From Rhizobium sp. ASV20 (GTDB lineage Bacteria; Pseudomonadota; Alphaproteobacteria; Rhizobiales; Rhizobiaceae): a stretch of DNA of 53,683 nt. Positions within the stretch are counted from its first letter, which is position 1; every line of letters begins with the position of its first letter. The notes under the pieces were generated by a model. It searched no databases and was not told the DNA's origin. It saw only the letters and a list, made by a program, of their open reading frames with translations. The DNA lies in assembly GCF_016429015.1 (NCBI RefSeq), contig NZ_JAELTU010000031.1, positions 1 through 53,683 on the forward strand, in the 5' to 3' direction. Below, in pieces: positions 8,126 through 20,267 of this stretch. A program made the position numbers and the translations under genes.

Positions 8126-8389
8126 CATAGCGTCCACGGGCGGGGTGTCCGGGTGGCGAGTGAGGAAGTGTGCGGTATGATCGCTGGCGTCCTCGCTCCC
8201 GCGAATGCCCCGTATGAATTACTTCGGGGTGAAGTCCATGTTTTTGAGTACCCATATTCGGCTACGTGAATGACGGTCGTTTAAGCGACCGACCGCGCGC
8301 CGTATCTGTCTCCATTTTCACCCTACAATGCGGGCATCGTCTGGTGCCCGAACACTTTCGCACGCCTACAAGACACACGAGGACATCCA
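8126..8389 (+). promoter_or_regulatory. nrd leader between riboswitch and nrdH
   Basis: This 264-base leader has no convincing gene. It holds a hairpin CCCCG...CGGGG (8208-8212 with 8225-8229) and a smaller one, GGTCG...CGACC (8275-8279 with 8286-8290). Neither is followed by a T-run, so the expression platform may act through Rho, or through translation, rather than by an intrinsic terminator. GAGGA lies six bases before the nrdH ATG. Confidence 0.4.
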
Positions 8390-8611
8390 ATGAGCATTAC
8401 CGTCTACAGCAAGCCCGCCTGCGTTCAATGCACCGCGACCACCCGCGCGCTCGACCGTCAGGGCATCGATTACACCATCATCGACGTGTCTACCGATAAC
8501 GCAGCCTACGAACTGGTACAGGGCCTTGGTTACCGTCAGGTTCCGGTTGTGGTCGCGGGCGAGCAGCATTGGGCCGGTTTCCGCCCTGACATGATCAGCG
8601 CCCTCGCCTGA
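8390..8611 (+). CDS. nrdH: Glutaredoxin-like protein NrdH
   Basis: A 73-residue thioredoxin-fold protein that supplies electrons to NrdEF. The redox motif is C11-V-Q-C14, within the typical NrdH opening [20 protein letters not shown]; the cis-proline segment RQVPVVV and the ending FRPDMISAL are also typical of NrdH. Its length equals the family norm. It is the first gene of nrdHIEF, with GAGGA six bases before the ATG, and nrdI follows eleven bases after its stop. Expression should follow the riboswitch and NrdR box upstream. Confidence 0.95.
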   Translation: MSITVYSKPACVQCTATTRALDRQGIDYTIIDVSTDNAAYELVQGLGYRQVPVVVAGEQHWAGFRPDMISALA

Positions 8612-8622
8612 GGAGTTGGGTG

Positions 8623-9005
8623 GTGGGTGAGCTCGTCTATTTTTCCAGCAGATCCGAGAACACTCACCGCTTTGTTGCCAAACTTGCCTTGCCGGCCGCT
8701 CGTATCCCGCTGTCCGCGGGGGAGGAGTTTCGAGCTATCCGCCCTTACGTCCTCATCGTCCCGACCTATTGCGGCGAGGGGGGCAAGGGTGCCGTGCCCA
8801 AGCAGGTCATCCGTTTCCTCAACGATGCGGATAACCGTTCGAACATCCGCGGGGTCATCGCCGCGGGCAACAGCAACTTCGGGGCGACCTACGGTATCGC
8901 CGGCGACATTATCTCCACCAAATGCAAGGTGCCGTTCCTGTATCGGTTCGAGCTTTTGGGAACGGAGGAGGATGTTGCCAATGTCAGACACGGATTGGAA
9001 CGATT

Positions 9006-9018
<13 letters not shown>
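8623..9018 (+). CDS. nrdI: Flavodoxin-like protein NrdI
   Basis: A 131-residue FMN protein that supplies the oxidant for assembling the dimanganese-tyrosyl radical cofactor of NrdF. The FMN-binding loops are visible: [13 protein letters not shown] (phosphate loop), [14 protein letters not shown] and [12 protein letters not shown]. There is no ATG; GTG occurs at 8620 and 8623. GTG 8623 is chosen because AGGAG (8611-8615) is then seven bases away. The 3' end overlaps the probable nrdE start by 13 bases, which suggests translational coupling. Confidence 0.93.
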
Positions 9019-12159
<3,141 letters not shown>

Positions 12160-12204
12160 GGAGCCGGCTTGGCTGCTCCGGGACAGGGAATGCCTGATGA
12201 TTTC

Positions 12205-12236
12205 CAATCGCAGCCGTGAGGCTGCGATTGCCGTTT
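12205..12236 (+). terminator. Terminator of nrdHIEF
   Basis: A perfect 11-bp stem, CAATCGCAGCC/GGCTGCGATTG, carries a GTGA tetraloop and is followed by CCGTTTC. It starts 46 bases after the nrdF stop codon. The T-run is short, but the stem is very stable. Confidence 0.7.
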
Positions 12237-12331
12237 CATGCCAGTTTTACGACGCGATGATGTGCGTCGTGCTTTGCAGCTCTGACAAAGTCCTGTGCTA
12301 CGCCCGCTGCGGCGCAAGAAAAGGACGTGTC

Positions 12332-13183
12332 ATGAGCTACATCGATTATATCGCCGATCTCGCGCGTGACTGCGCGATCATCGTTCATCGCGGGCTCTGG
12401 CGTGCCGCGCCGGAAAACAGCTTGCTGTCGATAGAGCGAGCGATTTCCGCTGGCTATGACGTTGTCGAAATCGACATAAGGCGCAGCAGCGACGGAGAAC
12501 TTGTTCTCCTGCACGACGATACGCTTGAGCGAATGACAGGCATCGATAAACAGCCTGAAGCGCTCACTCGACAGCAATTGTGCGGCCTTGCCTTGCGTGA
12601 TCGCGATGGGGGCGAGGGCAACCTGATGACGGCAGAGACGCTGCCGAGCCTGAAGGATGTCTTCGATCTGACGCGAGATCGCATCTTTCTCCATCTCGAC
12701 GTCAAGCACAGGCACTTGATCCCGGAAGTAATCGCATGCGCCCGCGCTATGGGCGTGGATCAGCAAGTCGATTTCTGGGGCAATCTGAAGACAGAGGAGG
12801 ATCTGGCATGGATCCGCGCCAATGTGGCGTCGCAGGCCGTCCTTTTCATGGCGAAAACCCGCCTCGAGGCGCCGGATGCCGATAGCCAGCTGGACCTCTT
12901 GTTTCAGCTTAATCCGTCCCTGTGCGAAATCTATTTTGACAGGCTGGAGCAGGTCGCCGAGCGTAAGGCGCTTTTCAAGGAGGCCGGGATTGCGCTCTGG
13001 GTCAATACGCTGGAGGCGGTTTCATGTGCTGGCTTCACGGACTCGGCTGCACTGCGGAATCCGCAAGCGGTCTGGGGGCGTTTGATTGACGCAGGTGTTT
13101 CAGCGATCCAGACCGATGAGCCCGCTGCCTTGAAAGCCTATCTGGAGGGCCGCCGAGCATCTGGCCGCGGTGGGTCGGGCTGA
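12332..13183 (+). CDS. Glycerophosphodiester phosphodiesterase family protein
   Basis: A 283-residue GDPD-type TIM barrel that hydrolyses glycerophosphodiesters (lipid head-group products) to glycerol-3-phosphate and an alcohol. The motifs are complete: VHRGLW with the catalytic His19-Arg20, ENSLLSIERAI, the metal-binding EIDIRRSSDGELVLLHDD (Glu, Asp, second His), HLDVK and the late AIQTDEPAALKAYL. There is no signal peptide, so it should be cytoplasmic. ATG 12332 has AAGGA a few bases upstream, and the protein begins just before the first barrel strand; the in-frame extension across the nrd terminator is not real. Neighbours give no functional hint. Confidence 0.88.
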   Translation: MSYIDYIADLARDCAIIVHRGLWRAAPENSLLSIERAISAGYDVVEIDIRRSSDGELVLLHDDTLERMTGIDKQPEALTRQQLCGLALRDRDGGEGNLMTAETLPSLKDVFDLTRDRIFLHLDVKHRHLIPEVIACARAMGVDQQVDFWGNLKTEEDLAWIRANVASQAVLFMAKTRLEAPDADSQLDLLFQLNPSLCEIYFDRLEQVAERKALFKEAGIALWVNTLEAVSCAGFTDSAALRNPQAVWGRLIDAGVSAIQTDEPAALKAYLEGRRASGRGGSG

Positions 13184-13234
13184 TGATGTCGCGCGCCGGC
13201 GAGATCGCGTCTGGTGCGTCAATTCGCAAATGCT

Positions 13235-13267
13235 GACGGCCGGCCCACTCCGCGAGGACCGGCCGTC
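13235..13267. terminator. Hairpin between convergent GDPD and HU genes
   Basis: GACGGCCGG (13235-13243) pairs perfectly with CCGGCCGTC (13259-13267) over a 15-base loop. It is the only strong structure in the 118-bp gap between two convergent genes. No T-run follows on either strand. Confidence 0.45.
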
Positions 13268-13301
13268 TGAAGCGTCGAGCCTCAACGGCTCAAAGCTGGC
13301 A

Positions 13302-13580
13302 TTACTTGTTAAGCGCGTCCTTCAACGCCTTTGCCGGCGTGAAGGTGAGCTTGTTGGCTGCGGCAACCTTGATGGTTGCGCCGGTTCCCGGATTGCGAGC
13401 TTCGCGCTCCGGCGTATGCTTGACCTTGAACTTGCCGAAGCCCGGAATGGAGGTCTCTGCGCCGGAGGAGGCTGCTCCGGTAATGGCTGCAAAGACTGCT
13501 TCGACGATTGCCTTGCCCTGAGCCTTGGTCAGCTTGTGATCAGCGGCAATCTTGTCTGCGATTTCATTGGTGGTGGTCAT
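13302..13580 (-). CDS. HU-family DNA-binding protein
   Basis: A 92-residue nucleoid protein of the HU/IHF fold. The N-terminal helix pair (TNEIADKIAADHKLTKAQGKAIVEAVF), the signature IPGFGKFKVKHTPEREARNPGTGATI and the final AANKLTFTPAKALKDALNK are all typical; the RNPxTG arm inserts into the minor groove. The start at 13580 (MTTTNEI) has a GGGGAAG site just upstream; an upstream in-frame ATG at 13595 would add MRGSI and lacks a site. It binds and bends DNA without sequence specificity. Many rhizobia carry several HU paralogs, so I do not assign hupA or hupB. Confidence 0.93.
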   Translation of the reverse strand: MTTTNEIADKIAADHKLTKAQGKAIVEAVFAAITGAASSGAETSIPGFGKFKVKHTPEREARNPGTGATIKVAAANKLTFTPAKALKDALNK

Positions 13581-13983
13581 GATACTTCCCCGCATTGGTT
13601 ACGAAGGAATCATTTCCATTGCAGCCGTTCATTGTCACGAGGCCTATTGATCTTTAGAGGCCCGAAAGGGCGTATTTCCACAATTTCCAGCGTCTGCAAG
13701 GCTTCGCATGGCCTTCTGCCGTGCCGATTTCGAAAAATCGCCTGTTTTCGTCGCGCCGGCTGGACGGAGCAGAATCTCTCGCGGTCGTGCCTTCTCAGGC
13801 TGTTTTGGAGGCGATTTCCCGTGTTGAAGGACCGCGTTTGTTGAACGACCGATTTGTGGGCAAAGGCTCGGTCATTGGCAACGCTGTTGCTCGCTCGGCG
13901 ACCGCACCATCATACTGGCCTTGCTCTGCGTGAGTGTGTAGAGGCTGATTGCAGCGAGTGAATACAAAAGAAAAGGACTGATC
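13581..13983. other. Gene-free stretch upstream of HU and the 73-aa gene
   Basis: About 400 bases between two divergently read genes. I find no ORF with coding character and no strong hairpin. Promoters for both flanking genes should lie here, but no clear -35/-10 pair stands out. Confidence 0.4.
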
Positions 13984-14205
13984 ATGGAAGAGGCGATGAA
14001 GATCGACAATCGCGGCGACTTCGGTCTGTGGGCCATCGAGGTCGCAAAGCAGATCGTTAGTGGCGAGGGCTTTGAATTGGCCAGGGCGGCACGTGACGGC
14101 GCGGACGACGATGTCCGCGCCGCCGGCAACGCGCTTGGGCAGGCAATCACCAATGCACTGATGGAAGTGTATGATGGATTGCTCGAAGGTGCCGAGGAAG
14201 ACTAG
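13984..14205 (+). CDS. Hypothetical protein (73 aa)
   Basis: No recognised family. The 73-residue, acidic, alanine-rich sequence (MEEAMKIDNRGDFGLWAIEVAKQIV...LMEVYDGLLEGAEED) is probably all helical, without cysteines, signal or membrane segment. AAAAGGA lies a few bases before ATG 13984, a good translation start, and the composition fits a real gene. It lies 197 bases before the Tim44-domain gene on the same strand. Confidence 0.6.
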   Translation: MEEAMKIDNRGDFGLWAIEVAKQIVSGEGFELARAARDGADDDVRAAGNALGQAITNALMEVYDGLLEGAEED

Positions 14206-14402
14206 GCATCCGCCCGTTGGACCGCCAATTGGCGCAGCAAGGGAATCTTCAGCGTTTCCAGCGCTTTCGAAGCATAATTCGCCGAATTTTCCCGCTCAAA
14301 GCGCGCTGCGGTTTGAAATTTGATGGGATACCAACTTACAATCGCAATTTGGCGTCCCCATATGTGTCCGGAATTCTTTTCCGCCTCGCTATAGGAGAGC
14401 CA

Positions 14403-15407
14403 ATGCTGAGTGCAGTTCCCCGTTTTGCCAAGATCGCAGCCATCGTCCTGCTCGCTACCGCATCCGTTGTAGCGACCTTCGATGTTGCCGACGCACGTCG
14501 TGCCGGCTCGAGCGGGTTCGGCAGCCGCGGAACGCGGACGTTCGACGCGCCCGCTACAACGCGAACGGCTCCGGCCCAGGCGGCACCGATCGATAGGACG
14601 ATGACAACCAGGCCTCAGCAGCCCGCCGCGCAGCAGCCGGTCGGCGCGCCGCAGCGTCCTGGCTTCTTCGGTGGCTTTGGCGGATCGATGATCGGCGGCC
14701 TTATCGCCGGCGGCCTGCTCGGCATGATGCTTGGCCACGGCTTCGGCGGCGGCTTCGGTTTCCTTGGCATGTTGTTGCAGATCGGCCTGATCATCGCTGC
14801 GATCAGTTTTGCCATGCGCTTCTTTGCAAACCGTCAGCGTACACAATATGCGGCGCCTGGAGCCGCGGCATCCTATAACATGAACGCAATGAACAATGCC
14901 GGCGCTTCGCCTCGCCCATCCTTTTCTATCCCGACGATCGGTGGTGGAATGGCCGGCGCCGCGCAGAAGACCCGGCAGGCAGAGGACGAGATCGGGCTGC
15001 AGCAAGCAGATCTTGATCGCTTCGAGCAGCTTTTGACCGAAGTCCAGTCTGCCTACGGCAAGGAAGATTATGCGACCCTGCGTCGACTGACCACGCCGGA
15101 GGCCATGTCGTATCTTGCCGAAGAGCTGGGCGAAAATGCCACCAACGGCGTGCGCAACAGCGTCACCGACGTTCGGCTGCTGCAGGGCGATATTGCTGAA
15201 GCGTGGCGTGAGGACAATGCCGAATACGCGACACTTGCGATGCGCTATTCCAGCATCGACGCCATGCTCGATCGTACGACGGGAAAGCTCGTCGATGGCG
15301 ACGATCACAAGCCGTCGGAAACTGTCGAACTCTGGACTTTCGTACGCAAACCGGGTTCCGAATGGACGCTTTCTGCGATCCAGGGTACGGATTCGGCTCA
15401 CGCCTGA
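14403..15407 (+). CDS. Exported Tim44-domain protein with Gly-rich membrane segment
   Basis: A 334-residue protein. Residues 1-31 look like a signal sequence (FAKIAAIVLLATASVVATFDVADA). A Pro/Gln/Thr-rich linker follows (to about residue 85), then a glycine-rich hydrophobic region (GFFGGFGGSMIGGLIAGGLLGMMLG...FLGMLLQIGLIIAAISFAMRFF) and a C-terminal Tim44-like domain (residues about 195-330: DLDRFEQLLTEVQSAYGKEDYATLRRLTTPEAM...VELWTFVRKPGSEWTLSAIQG). In mitochondria the related domain binds membrane and import motor; bacterial versions with this export-plus-linker layout have no settled role. AGGAGA precedes ATG 14403. A terminator follows directly. Confidence 0.85.
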   Translation: MLSAVPRFAKIAAIVLLATASVVATFDVADARRAGSSGFGSRGTRTFDAPATTRTAPAQAAPIDRTMTTRPQQPAAQQPVGAPQRPGFFGGFGGSMIGGLIAGGLLGMMLGHGFGGGFGFLGMLLQIGLIIAAISFAMRFFANRQRTQYAAPGAAASYNMNAMNNAGASPRPSFSIPTIGGGMAGAAQKTRQAEDEIGLQQADLDRFEQLLTEVQSAYGKEDYATLRRLTTPEAMSYLAEELGENATNGVRNSVTDVRLLQGDIAEAWREDNAEYATLAMRYSSIDAMLDRTTGKLVDGDDHKPSETVELWTFVRKPGSEWTLSAIQGTDSAHA

Positions 15408-15432
15408 GCCTGACTGTCCCCAATGGATTGAC

Positions 15433-15471
15433 GCCCGTCCTCGCGATGTCGAGGGCGGGCATCACTGTTTT
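15433..15471 (+). terminator. Terminator after Tim44-domain gene
   Basis: GCCCGTCCTCG pairs with CGAGGGCGGGC (one T-G wobble) over a six-base loop, followed by TGTTTTA. It starts 26 bases after the stop codon. Confidence 0.75.
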
Positions 15472-16026
15472 ATGGGGCTTCAGAGACCTTTCCGGGATGA
15501 GGCTTCGTTCTTTCCGGCAGGTCTCGGTGTGTTGAGGAGCTGGATCGTTGTTGTCCGGTGAATGCGCGCCGGCACCTCTCCGGACACAGATCCTTCTCGC
15601 ATTTCTCCTCTTCGAGCTGTCGAAGCGCTCCTCTATCCTGTCGTCACCCCCGTCTTGCAGAAGGGGCTGCCTTTCGGTGTTTCCCTGAACGCTGCCCAGA
15701 TCGCCCAATCCAGCGAAGATCGCGCCGCTGAGAGCGCATTCCTGCGGGGTTCTCCAGGAGTGGCGCTTTCACATCAAAACTTTGGACAAAGTCCCAGGCA
15801 TAAAGACGCGCCCGCCAGCCTAAGCGACCGGAGCTGGCATTTATAAGATTTTTATATCTTCGCCTACGCGCCCGTCTCGAACCTTAATGCCATTCGGCCG
15901 CATATTGTGGGTCGAAGATGCACGCGAAGTGCTCTTCACTCTCGGCAGATAGAAAAGAAGCGTTGCTCCTCCGCGGCGCTCCCCATCGCTTCTGCACTCA
16001 ACAATAACAATCAAGGATCGCGATCG
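15472..16026. other. kdp upstream region without recognisable genes
   Basis: About 550 bases separate the Tim44 terminator from the first kdp-associated ORF. Several open frames occur but none has coding character. The distal 190 bases hold the AT-rich block described separately; AAGGA at 16014-16018 is the ribosome-binding site of the 27-residue ORF. Confidence 0.4.
15839..15860 (+). promoter_or_regulatory. Candidate KdpE-binding AT-rich element
   Basis: TTTATAAGATTTTTATATC (15840-15858) is the only strongly AT-rich block upstream of kdp, and it contains the inverted repeat AAGAT/ATCTT. The E. coli KdpE site is a T-rich element beginning TTTATA. The position, about 170 bases upstream of the first ORF, suits an activator site, though no promoter can be placed with confidence. 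Confidence 0.35.
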
Positions 16027-16110
16027 ATGATGGACATATTTCTTGTCGGGATCGGCGTTTTATTTTTCCTCCTCTGCGTCGCTTACACCAAGGCCTGCGA
16101 CAGCCTCTAG
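16027..16110 (+). CDS. 27-residue membrane peptide preceding kdpF
   Basis: A very short ORF, MMDIFLVGIGVLFFLLCVAYTKACDSL, which is nearly all one transmembrane helix with a short YTKACDSL tail. AAGGA is eight bases before the ATG. The stop is 14 bases before the kdpF start, so it is almost certainly in the kdp transcript. Similar peptides before kdpA occur in other rhizobia as I recall, sometimes with over-interpreted names. It resembles KdpF in size and topology but not in sequence; it may be a second small subunit or regulator of the Kdp complex. Function unknown. Confidence 0.65.
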   Translation: MMDIFLVGIGVLFFLLCVAYTKACDSL

Positions 16111-16124
16111 TTGGAGAGACGACA

Positions 16125-16214
16125 ATGCTTCTCGATTACATTCTCGGTGGCGGCGTGACGCTCTTTCTCACCGCCTATCTGGTCTATGCTCTCATTCGCC
16201 CCGAGCGCTTCTAA
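16125..16214 (+). CDS. kdpF: K+-transporting ATPase small subunit KdpF
   Basis: A 29-residue single-helix peptide, MLLDYILGGGVTLFLTAYLVYALIRPERF. The ending YALIRPERF is the recognisable KdpF signature, and the length equals the E. coli protein. KdpF stabilises the KdpABC complex in the membrane. GGAG lies eight bases before the ATG, and kdpA begins 27 bases after the stop. Confidence 0.9.
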   Translation: MLLDYILGGGVTLFLTAYLVYALIRPERF

Positions 16215-16241
16215 CAGCGCTGGATAGGGAAAGTTACTTCC

Positions 16242-17945
16242 ATGACCTTCAACGGATGGCTCCAGATCCTGATCTTCATCGGGATCCTTCTTCTGCTCGT
16301 CAAACCGCTTGGCGGTTATATGACACGCGTCTTTACCGGCGAGCGCACACTCCTTTCCTACGTCCTCCGTCCCGTCGAACGGGGACTATATCGTTTGGCC
16401 GGCACGGACGAACGTGAAGACCAGCACTGGACGACCTACTCGGTTGCGCTCCTGCTGTTCAGCCTCGCCGGTTTCATCGTCTTGTACGCGCTGCAGCGGC
16501 TGCAGGCCGGTTTGCCGTACAATCCGGCCGGCATGAGTGCTGTTGGACCGGAACTGTCCTTCAACACGGCCACAAGCTTCGTCACCAACACCAATTGGCA
16601 GAATTACGGCGGCGAAAGCACGATGTCCTACCTCGTGCAGATGGCGGGTCTAACCGTGCAGAACTTCGTGTCCGCGGCAACCGGCATTGCCATCGCCATT
16701 GCGTTGATCCGCGCATTTTCGCGCGCTTCGGGCAAGGCGATCGGCAATTTCTGGGTCGATCTGACGCGTGCGACACTCTATGTCCTGCTGCCGATCTGCA
16801 TCGTATTGACGCTCGTATATGTCTACCTCGGCGTGCCACAGACGCTTGGTCCCTATGTGAACGCGACAACCCTCGAAGGCGCCAAGCAGACGATTGCTGT
16901 CGGTCCCGTCGCTTCGCAGCTCGCCATCAAGATGCTGGGCACCAACGGCGGCGGCTTCTTCAACGCCAACTCGGCGCATCCGTTTGAAAATCCGGATGCC
17001 ATCTCCAACCTCATCCAGATGCTGTCGATCTTCGCTATCGGCGCGGCACTGACCAACGTCTTTGGACGCATGGTCGGTAGCCAACGCCAGGGCTGGGCAA
17101 TTCTGGCGGCGATGTGCACGCTCTTCGTCGCTGGCGTAATCGTTACCTACTGGGCGGAAGCCGCGGGCAATCCGCTGGTCCATGCGCTCGGCCTCCAGGG
17201 CGGTAACATGGAAGGCAAGGAGGTGCGCTTTGGCATCGTTGCTTCCTCGCTGTTCGCCGTCGTCACAACGGCGGCATCCTGTGGCGCTGTCAACGGCATG
17301 CTCGACAGTTTCACCGCTATCGGTGGCCTGATCCCGCTCATCAACCTGCAGCTTGGTGAAGTCATCATTGGCGGCGTCGGTGCCGGCTTCTATGGCATCA
17401 TCATGTTCGTCATCATCGCTATCTTCGTAGCGGGCCTGATGGTTGGTCGCACGCCGGAATATCTCGGCAAGAAGATCGAAGCCAAGGAAGTGAAGATGGC
17501 GATGCTCGCGGTGCTTTGCCTGCCTTTCGGCATGCTGATCTTCACCGCCATTTCCGTGGTACTGCCGTCGGCAGTGGCGTCCGTCGGCAATGCCGGTCCG
17601 CACGGCTTCTCCGAAATCCTCTATGCCTACAGCTCGGCTGCGGCAAACAACGGCTCGGCCTTCGGCGGTCTCTCCGGCAACACGCCGTGGTTCAACATCA
17701 CGCTTGGTCTCGTCATGCTCATCGGCCGCTTCCTGGTCATCATCCCGGCACTCGCTATTGCCGGTTCGCTGATCACCAAGAAGACGGTTCCCGCCTCGGC
17801 CGGCACCTTCCCGACGGACGGCCCGCTCTTCGTCGGCCTGCTCGTCGGCACGATCCTGATCGTCGGCGGTCTGACCTTCTTCCCGGCGCTCGCGCTTGGA
17901 CCGATCGTCGAGCACCTCGCGATGATTGCCGGACAGGCCTTCTAA
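16242..17945 (+). CDS. kdpA: K+-transporting ATPase potassium-binding subunit KdpA
   Basis: A 567-residue channel-like subunit with about ten membrane helices (E. coli 557 aa). Selectivity-filter-type loops typical of KdpA are present: [49 protein letters not shown]-like [21 protein letters not shown] and [13 protein letters not shown]. It receives K+ from the periplasm and passes it to KdpB. It starts with ATG 16242 after an AGGGAA site. A 53-residue ORF follows before kdpB. Confidence 0.97.
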   Translation: MTFNGWLQILIFIGILLLLVKPLGGYMTRVFTGERTLLSYVLRPVERGLYRLAGTDEREDQHWTTYSVALLLFSLAGFIVLYALQRLQAGLPYNPAGMSAVGPELSFNTATSFVTNTNWQNYGGESTMSYLVQMAGLTVQNFVSAATGIAIAIALIRAFSRASGKAIGNFWVDLTRATLYVLLPICIVLTLVYVYLGVPQTLGPYVNATTLEGAKQTIAVGPVASQLAIKMLGTNGGGFFNANSAHPFENPDAISNLIQMLSIFAIGAALTNVFGRMVGSQRQGWAILAAMCTLFVAGVIVTYWAEAAGNPLVHALGLQGGNMEGKEVRFGIVASSLFAVVTTAASCGAVNGMLDSFTAIGGLIPLINLQLGEVIIGGVGAGFYGIIMFVIIAIFVAGLMVGRTPEYLGKKIEAKEVKMAMLAVLCLPFGMLIFTAISVVLPSAVASVGNAGPHGFSEILYAYSSAAANNGSAFGGLSGNTPWFNITLGLVMLIGRFLVIIPALAIAGSLITKKTVPASAGTFPTDGPLFVGLLVGTILIVGGLTFFPALALGPIVEHLAMIAGQAF

Positions 17946-17957
17946 GGAACGACGGCC

Positions 17958-18119
17958 ATGAGCCAAACGCTTCTGAGCAAGCTTAGAAAAGCGATCGATC
18001 CACGCCCCTTCGACAGGGGGCGTGGCCCGGCCGGAATGACCTGCGCATCCGATGCCATTCTCTTGGCAATGGTCGCTTTGTTCCTCGGCCTTGTCGTCTT
18101 CGGATTTTTGATGGGCTGA
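17958..18119 (+). CDS. 53-residue membrane protein between kdpA and kdpB
   Basis: The ORF begins 12 bases after kdpA. It encodes a basic soluble start (MSQTLLSKLRKAIDPRPFDRG), then a hydrophobic C-terminal helix (AILLAMVALFLGLVVFGFLMG). kdpB starts 48 bases after its stop. I know no named Kdp subunit of this kind. The reading frame also contains a perfect RNA hairpin, CCACGCCCC (18000-18008) with GGGGCGTGG (18017-18025), so this interval may act as a structured spacer as well as, or instead of, a gene. The TM helix and positive-inside pattern favour a real protein. Confidence 0.55.
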   Translation: MSQTLLSKLRKAIDPRPFDRGRGPAGMTCASDAILLAMVALFLGLVVFGFLMG

Positions 18120-18167
18120 TCGGCGGCGTTCCGATCTGACCTTTTCCTCTTCACGCTGGAGCCTCTT

Positions 18168-20255
18168 ATGAGCCAGTTAAAATCAGCGAGTATTCTGGAT
18201 TCTCGCATCCTCGTTCCGGCGATCGGCGCTTCCTTCAAGAAGTTGAACCCGCGCACGCTTGCCAAGAACCCCGTCATGTTCGTGGTTGCAGTCGTTTCGA
18301 CGCTGACGACCATTCTCTTCCTGCGCGATCTCGTCACCGGTGGTGGCAACCTCGGCTTCTCGCTGCAGATCAATATCTGGCTGTGGTTCACGGTATTGTT
18401 TGCCAACTTTGCCGAAGCCGTCGCGGAGGGGCGCGGCAAGGCGCAGGCGGATTCGCTGCGCAAGTCGCGCACCGAAACTCAGGCCAAGCTGCTCGTCGGC
18501 AATAGCCGCACCGACTATAAGATGGTGCCCGGCACCAGCCTGAAGGTCGGCGATGTCGTTCTGGTCGAGGCCGGCGATATCATCCCCTCGGATGGTGAAG
18601 TCATCGAGGGCGTTGCCTCCGTCAACGAAGCAGCGATCACCGGCGAATCCGCGCCAGTCATCCGCGAGTCCGGTGGCGACCGCTCGGCCGTAACCGGCGG
18701 TACGCAGGTTCTGTCGGATGAGATCCGCGTGCGTATCACTGCTGCTGCCGGCTCGACTTTCATCGACCGCATGATCGCGCTCGTCGAAGGTGCCGAGCGT
18801 CAGAAGACGCCGAACGAGATCGCGCTCAACATCCTGCTTGCCGGCATGACGCTGATCTTCGTGCTCGCTACCGTCACCATCCCGAGCTTTGCCGCCTATG
18901 CCGGCGGTTCGATCCAGACTGTCGTGCTTGTCGCTCTGTTCGTGACTTTGATCCCGACCACCATCGGCGCGCTGCTCTCTGCGATCGGTATTGCCGGCAT
19001 GGACCGTCTGGTCCGCTTCAATGTGCTTGCCATGTCTGGCCGCGCGGTCGAAGCCGCAGGCGACGTCGACACCCTGCTGCTCGACAAGACCGGCACCATC
19101 ACGCTCGGCAATCGTCAGGCGACCGCCTTCCGCCCGGTTCGTGGCGTCAGCGAGCAGGATTTGGCGGATGCTGCCCAGCTTGCCTCGCTTGCCGACGAGA
19201 CGCCGGAGGGCCGTTCCATCGTCGTGCTTGCCAAGGAGAAGTATTCGATCCGCGGCCGCGATATGACGAGCCTCAGGGCAACCTTTGTGCCGTTCACCGC
19301 ACAGACACGCATGAGCGGTGTCGACCTCGATGGCTCGTCTATCCGCAAGGGCGCTGTGGATGCCGTGCTTGCCTATGTGGACGGTGCAGCCAATAGCAGC
19401 ACTGACGGCACGGCCGTGATTTCGCGCGCATCGAGCGAGACGCTTCGCGAATTGCAAACCATTGCCGACGAGATCGCGAAGGCCGGTGGCACCCCGCTTG
19501 CTGTTGCCCGCGACGGTCGCCTGCTCGGCGTCATCCATCTCAAGGACATCATCAAGGGTGGCATCCGCGAGCGCTTTGCCGAACTGCGGCGCATGGGCAT
19601 CCGCACCGTCATGATCACGGGTGATAACCCGCTGACGGCAGCAGCCATCGCCGCAGAGGCCGGCGTGGATGACTTCCTCGCCCAGGCGACCCCGGAAATG
19701 AAGCTCGCGCTGATGCGCGAGGAGCAGGCCAAGGGCAAGCTCGTTGCCATGTGCGGCGACGGTACGAACGACGCACCCGCGCTTGCCCAGGCCGACGTCG
19801 GCGTGGCCATGAACACCGGCACGGTCGCAGCGCGCGAGGCCGGCAACATGGTCGACCTCGACAGCGACCCGACCAAGCTGATCGAGATCGTCGAGATCGG
19901 CAAGCAGTTGCTGATGACCCGCGGCGCTCTGACCACCTTCTCCATCGCCAATGATATCGCGAAGTACTTCGCCATCATCCCGGCCATGTTCATCGCCTTC
20001 TATCCGCAGCTGAAGATGCTGAACATCATGGGGCTGGCCACGCCGCAGAGCGCCATTCTTTCGGCCATCATCTTCAATGCTTTGATCATCGTTGCGCTGA
20101 TCCCGCTATCGCTGAAGGGCGTTCGCTATCGTCCGATCGGTGCCGGCGCGCTGCTCAGCCGCAATCTGCTGATCTACGGCCTCGGCGGCATCATCGTTCC
20201 CTTCATCGGCATCAAGGCCATCGATCTGGCGATCAACGCCATCGGCCTCGCCTAA
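18168..20255 (+). CDS. kdpB: K+-transporting P-type ATPase subunit KdpB
   Basis: A 695-residue P-type ATPase (E. coli 682 aa). In order: TM helices with [12 protein letters not shown], the actuator motif TGESAPV, the membrane motif [17 protein letters not shown], the phosphorylation site DKTGTIT (Asp at about residue 306), the nucleotide-domain segment [11 protein letters not shown] and the hinge motifs [14 protein letters not shown] and [25 protein letters not shown]. It hydrolyses ATP to drive K+ uptake through KdpA. It starts at ATG 18168; kdpC follows after 12 bases with AAGGAG between. Confidence 0.97.
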   Translation: MSQLKSASILDSRILVPAIGASFKKLNPRTLAKNPVMFVVAVVSTLTTILFLRDLVTGGGNLGFSLQINIWLWFTVLFANFAEAVAEGRGKAQADSLRKSRTETQAKLLVGNSRTDYKMVPGTSLKVGDVVLVEAGDIIPSDGEVIEGVASVNEAAITGESAPVIRESGGDRSAVTGGTQVLSDEIRVRITAAAGSTFIDRMIALVEGAERQKTPNEIALNILLAGMTLIFVLATVTIPSFAAYAGGSIQTVVLVALFVTLIPTTIGALLSAIGIAGMDRLVRFNVLAMSGRAVEAAGDVDTLLLDKTGTITLGNRQATAFRPVRGVSEQDLADAAQLASLADETPEGRSIVVLAKEKYSIRGRDMTSLRATFVPFTAQTRMSGVDLDGSSIRKGAVDAVLAYVDGAANSSTDGTAVISRASSETLRELQTIADEIAKAGGTPLAVARDGRLLGVIHLKDIIKGGIRERFAELRRMGIRTVMITGDNPLTAAAIAAEAGVDDFLAQATPEMKLALMREEQAKGKLVAMCGDGTNDAPALAQADVGVAMNTGTVAAREAGNMVDLDSDPTKLIEIVEIGKQLLMTRGALTTFSIANDIAKYFAIIPAMFIAFYPQLKMLNIMGLATPQSAILSAIIFNALIIVALIPLSLKGVRYRPIGAGALLSRNLLIYGLGGIIVPFIGIKAIDLAINAIGLA

Positions 20256-20267
20256 GGAGTTTCTCTC

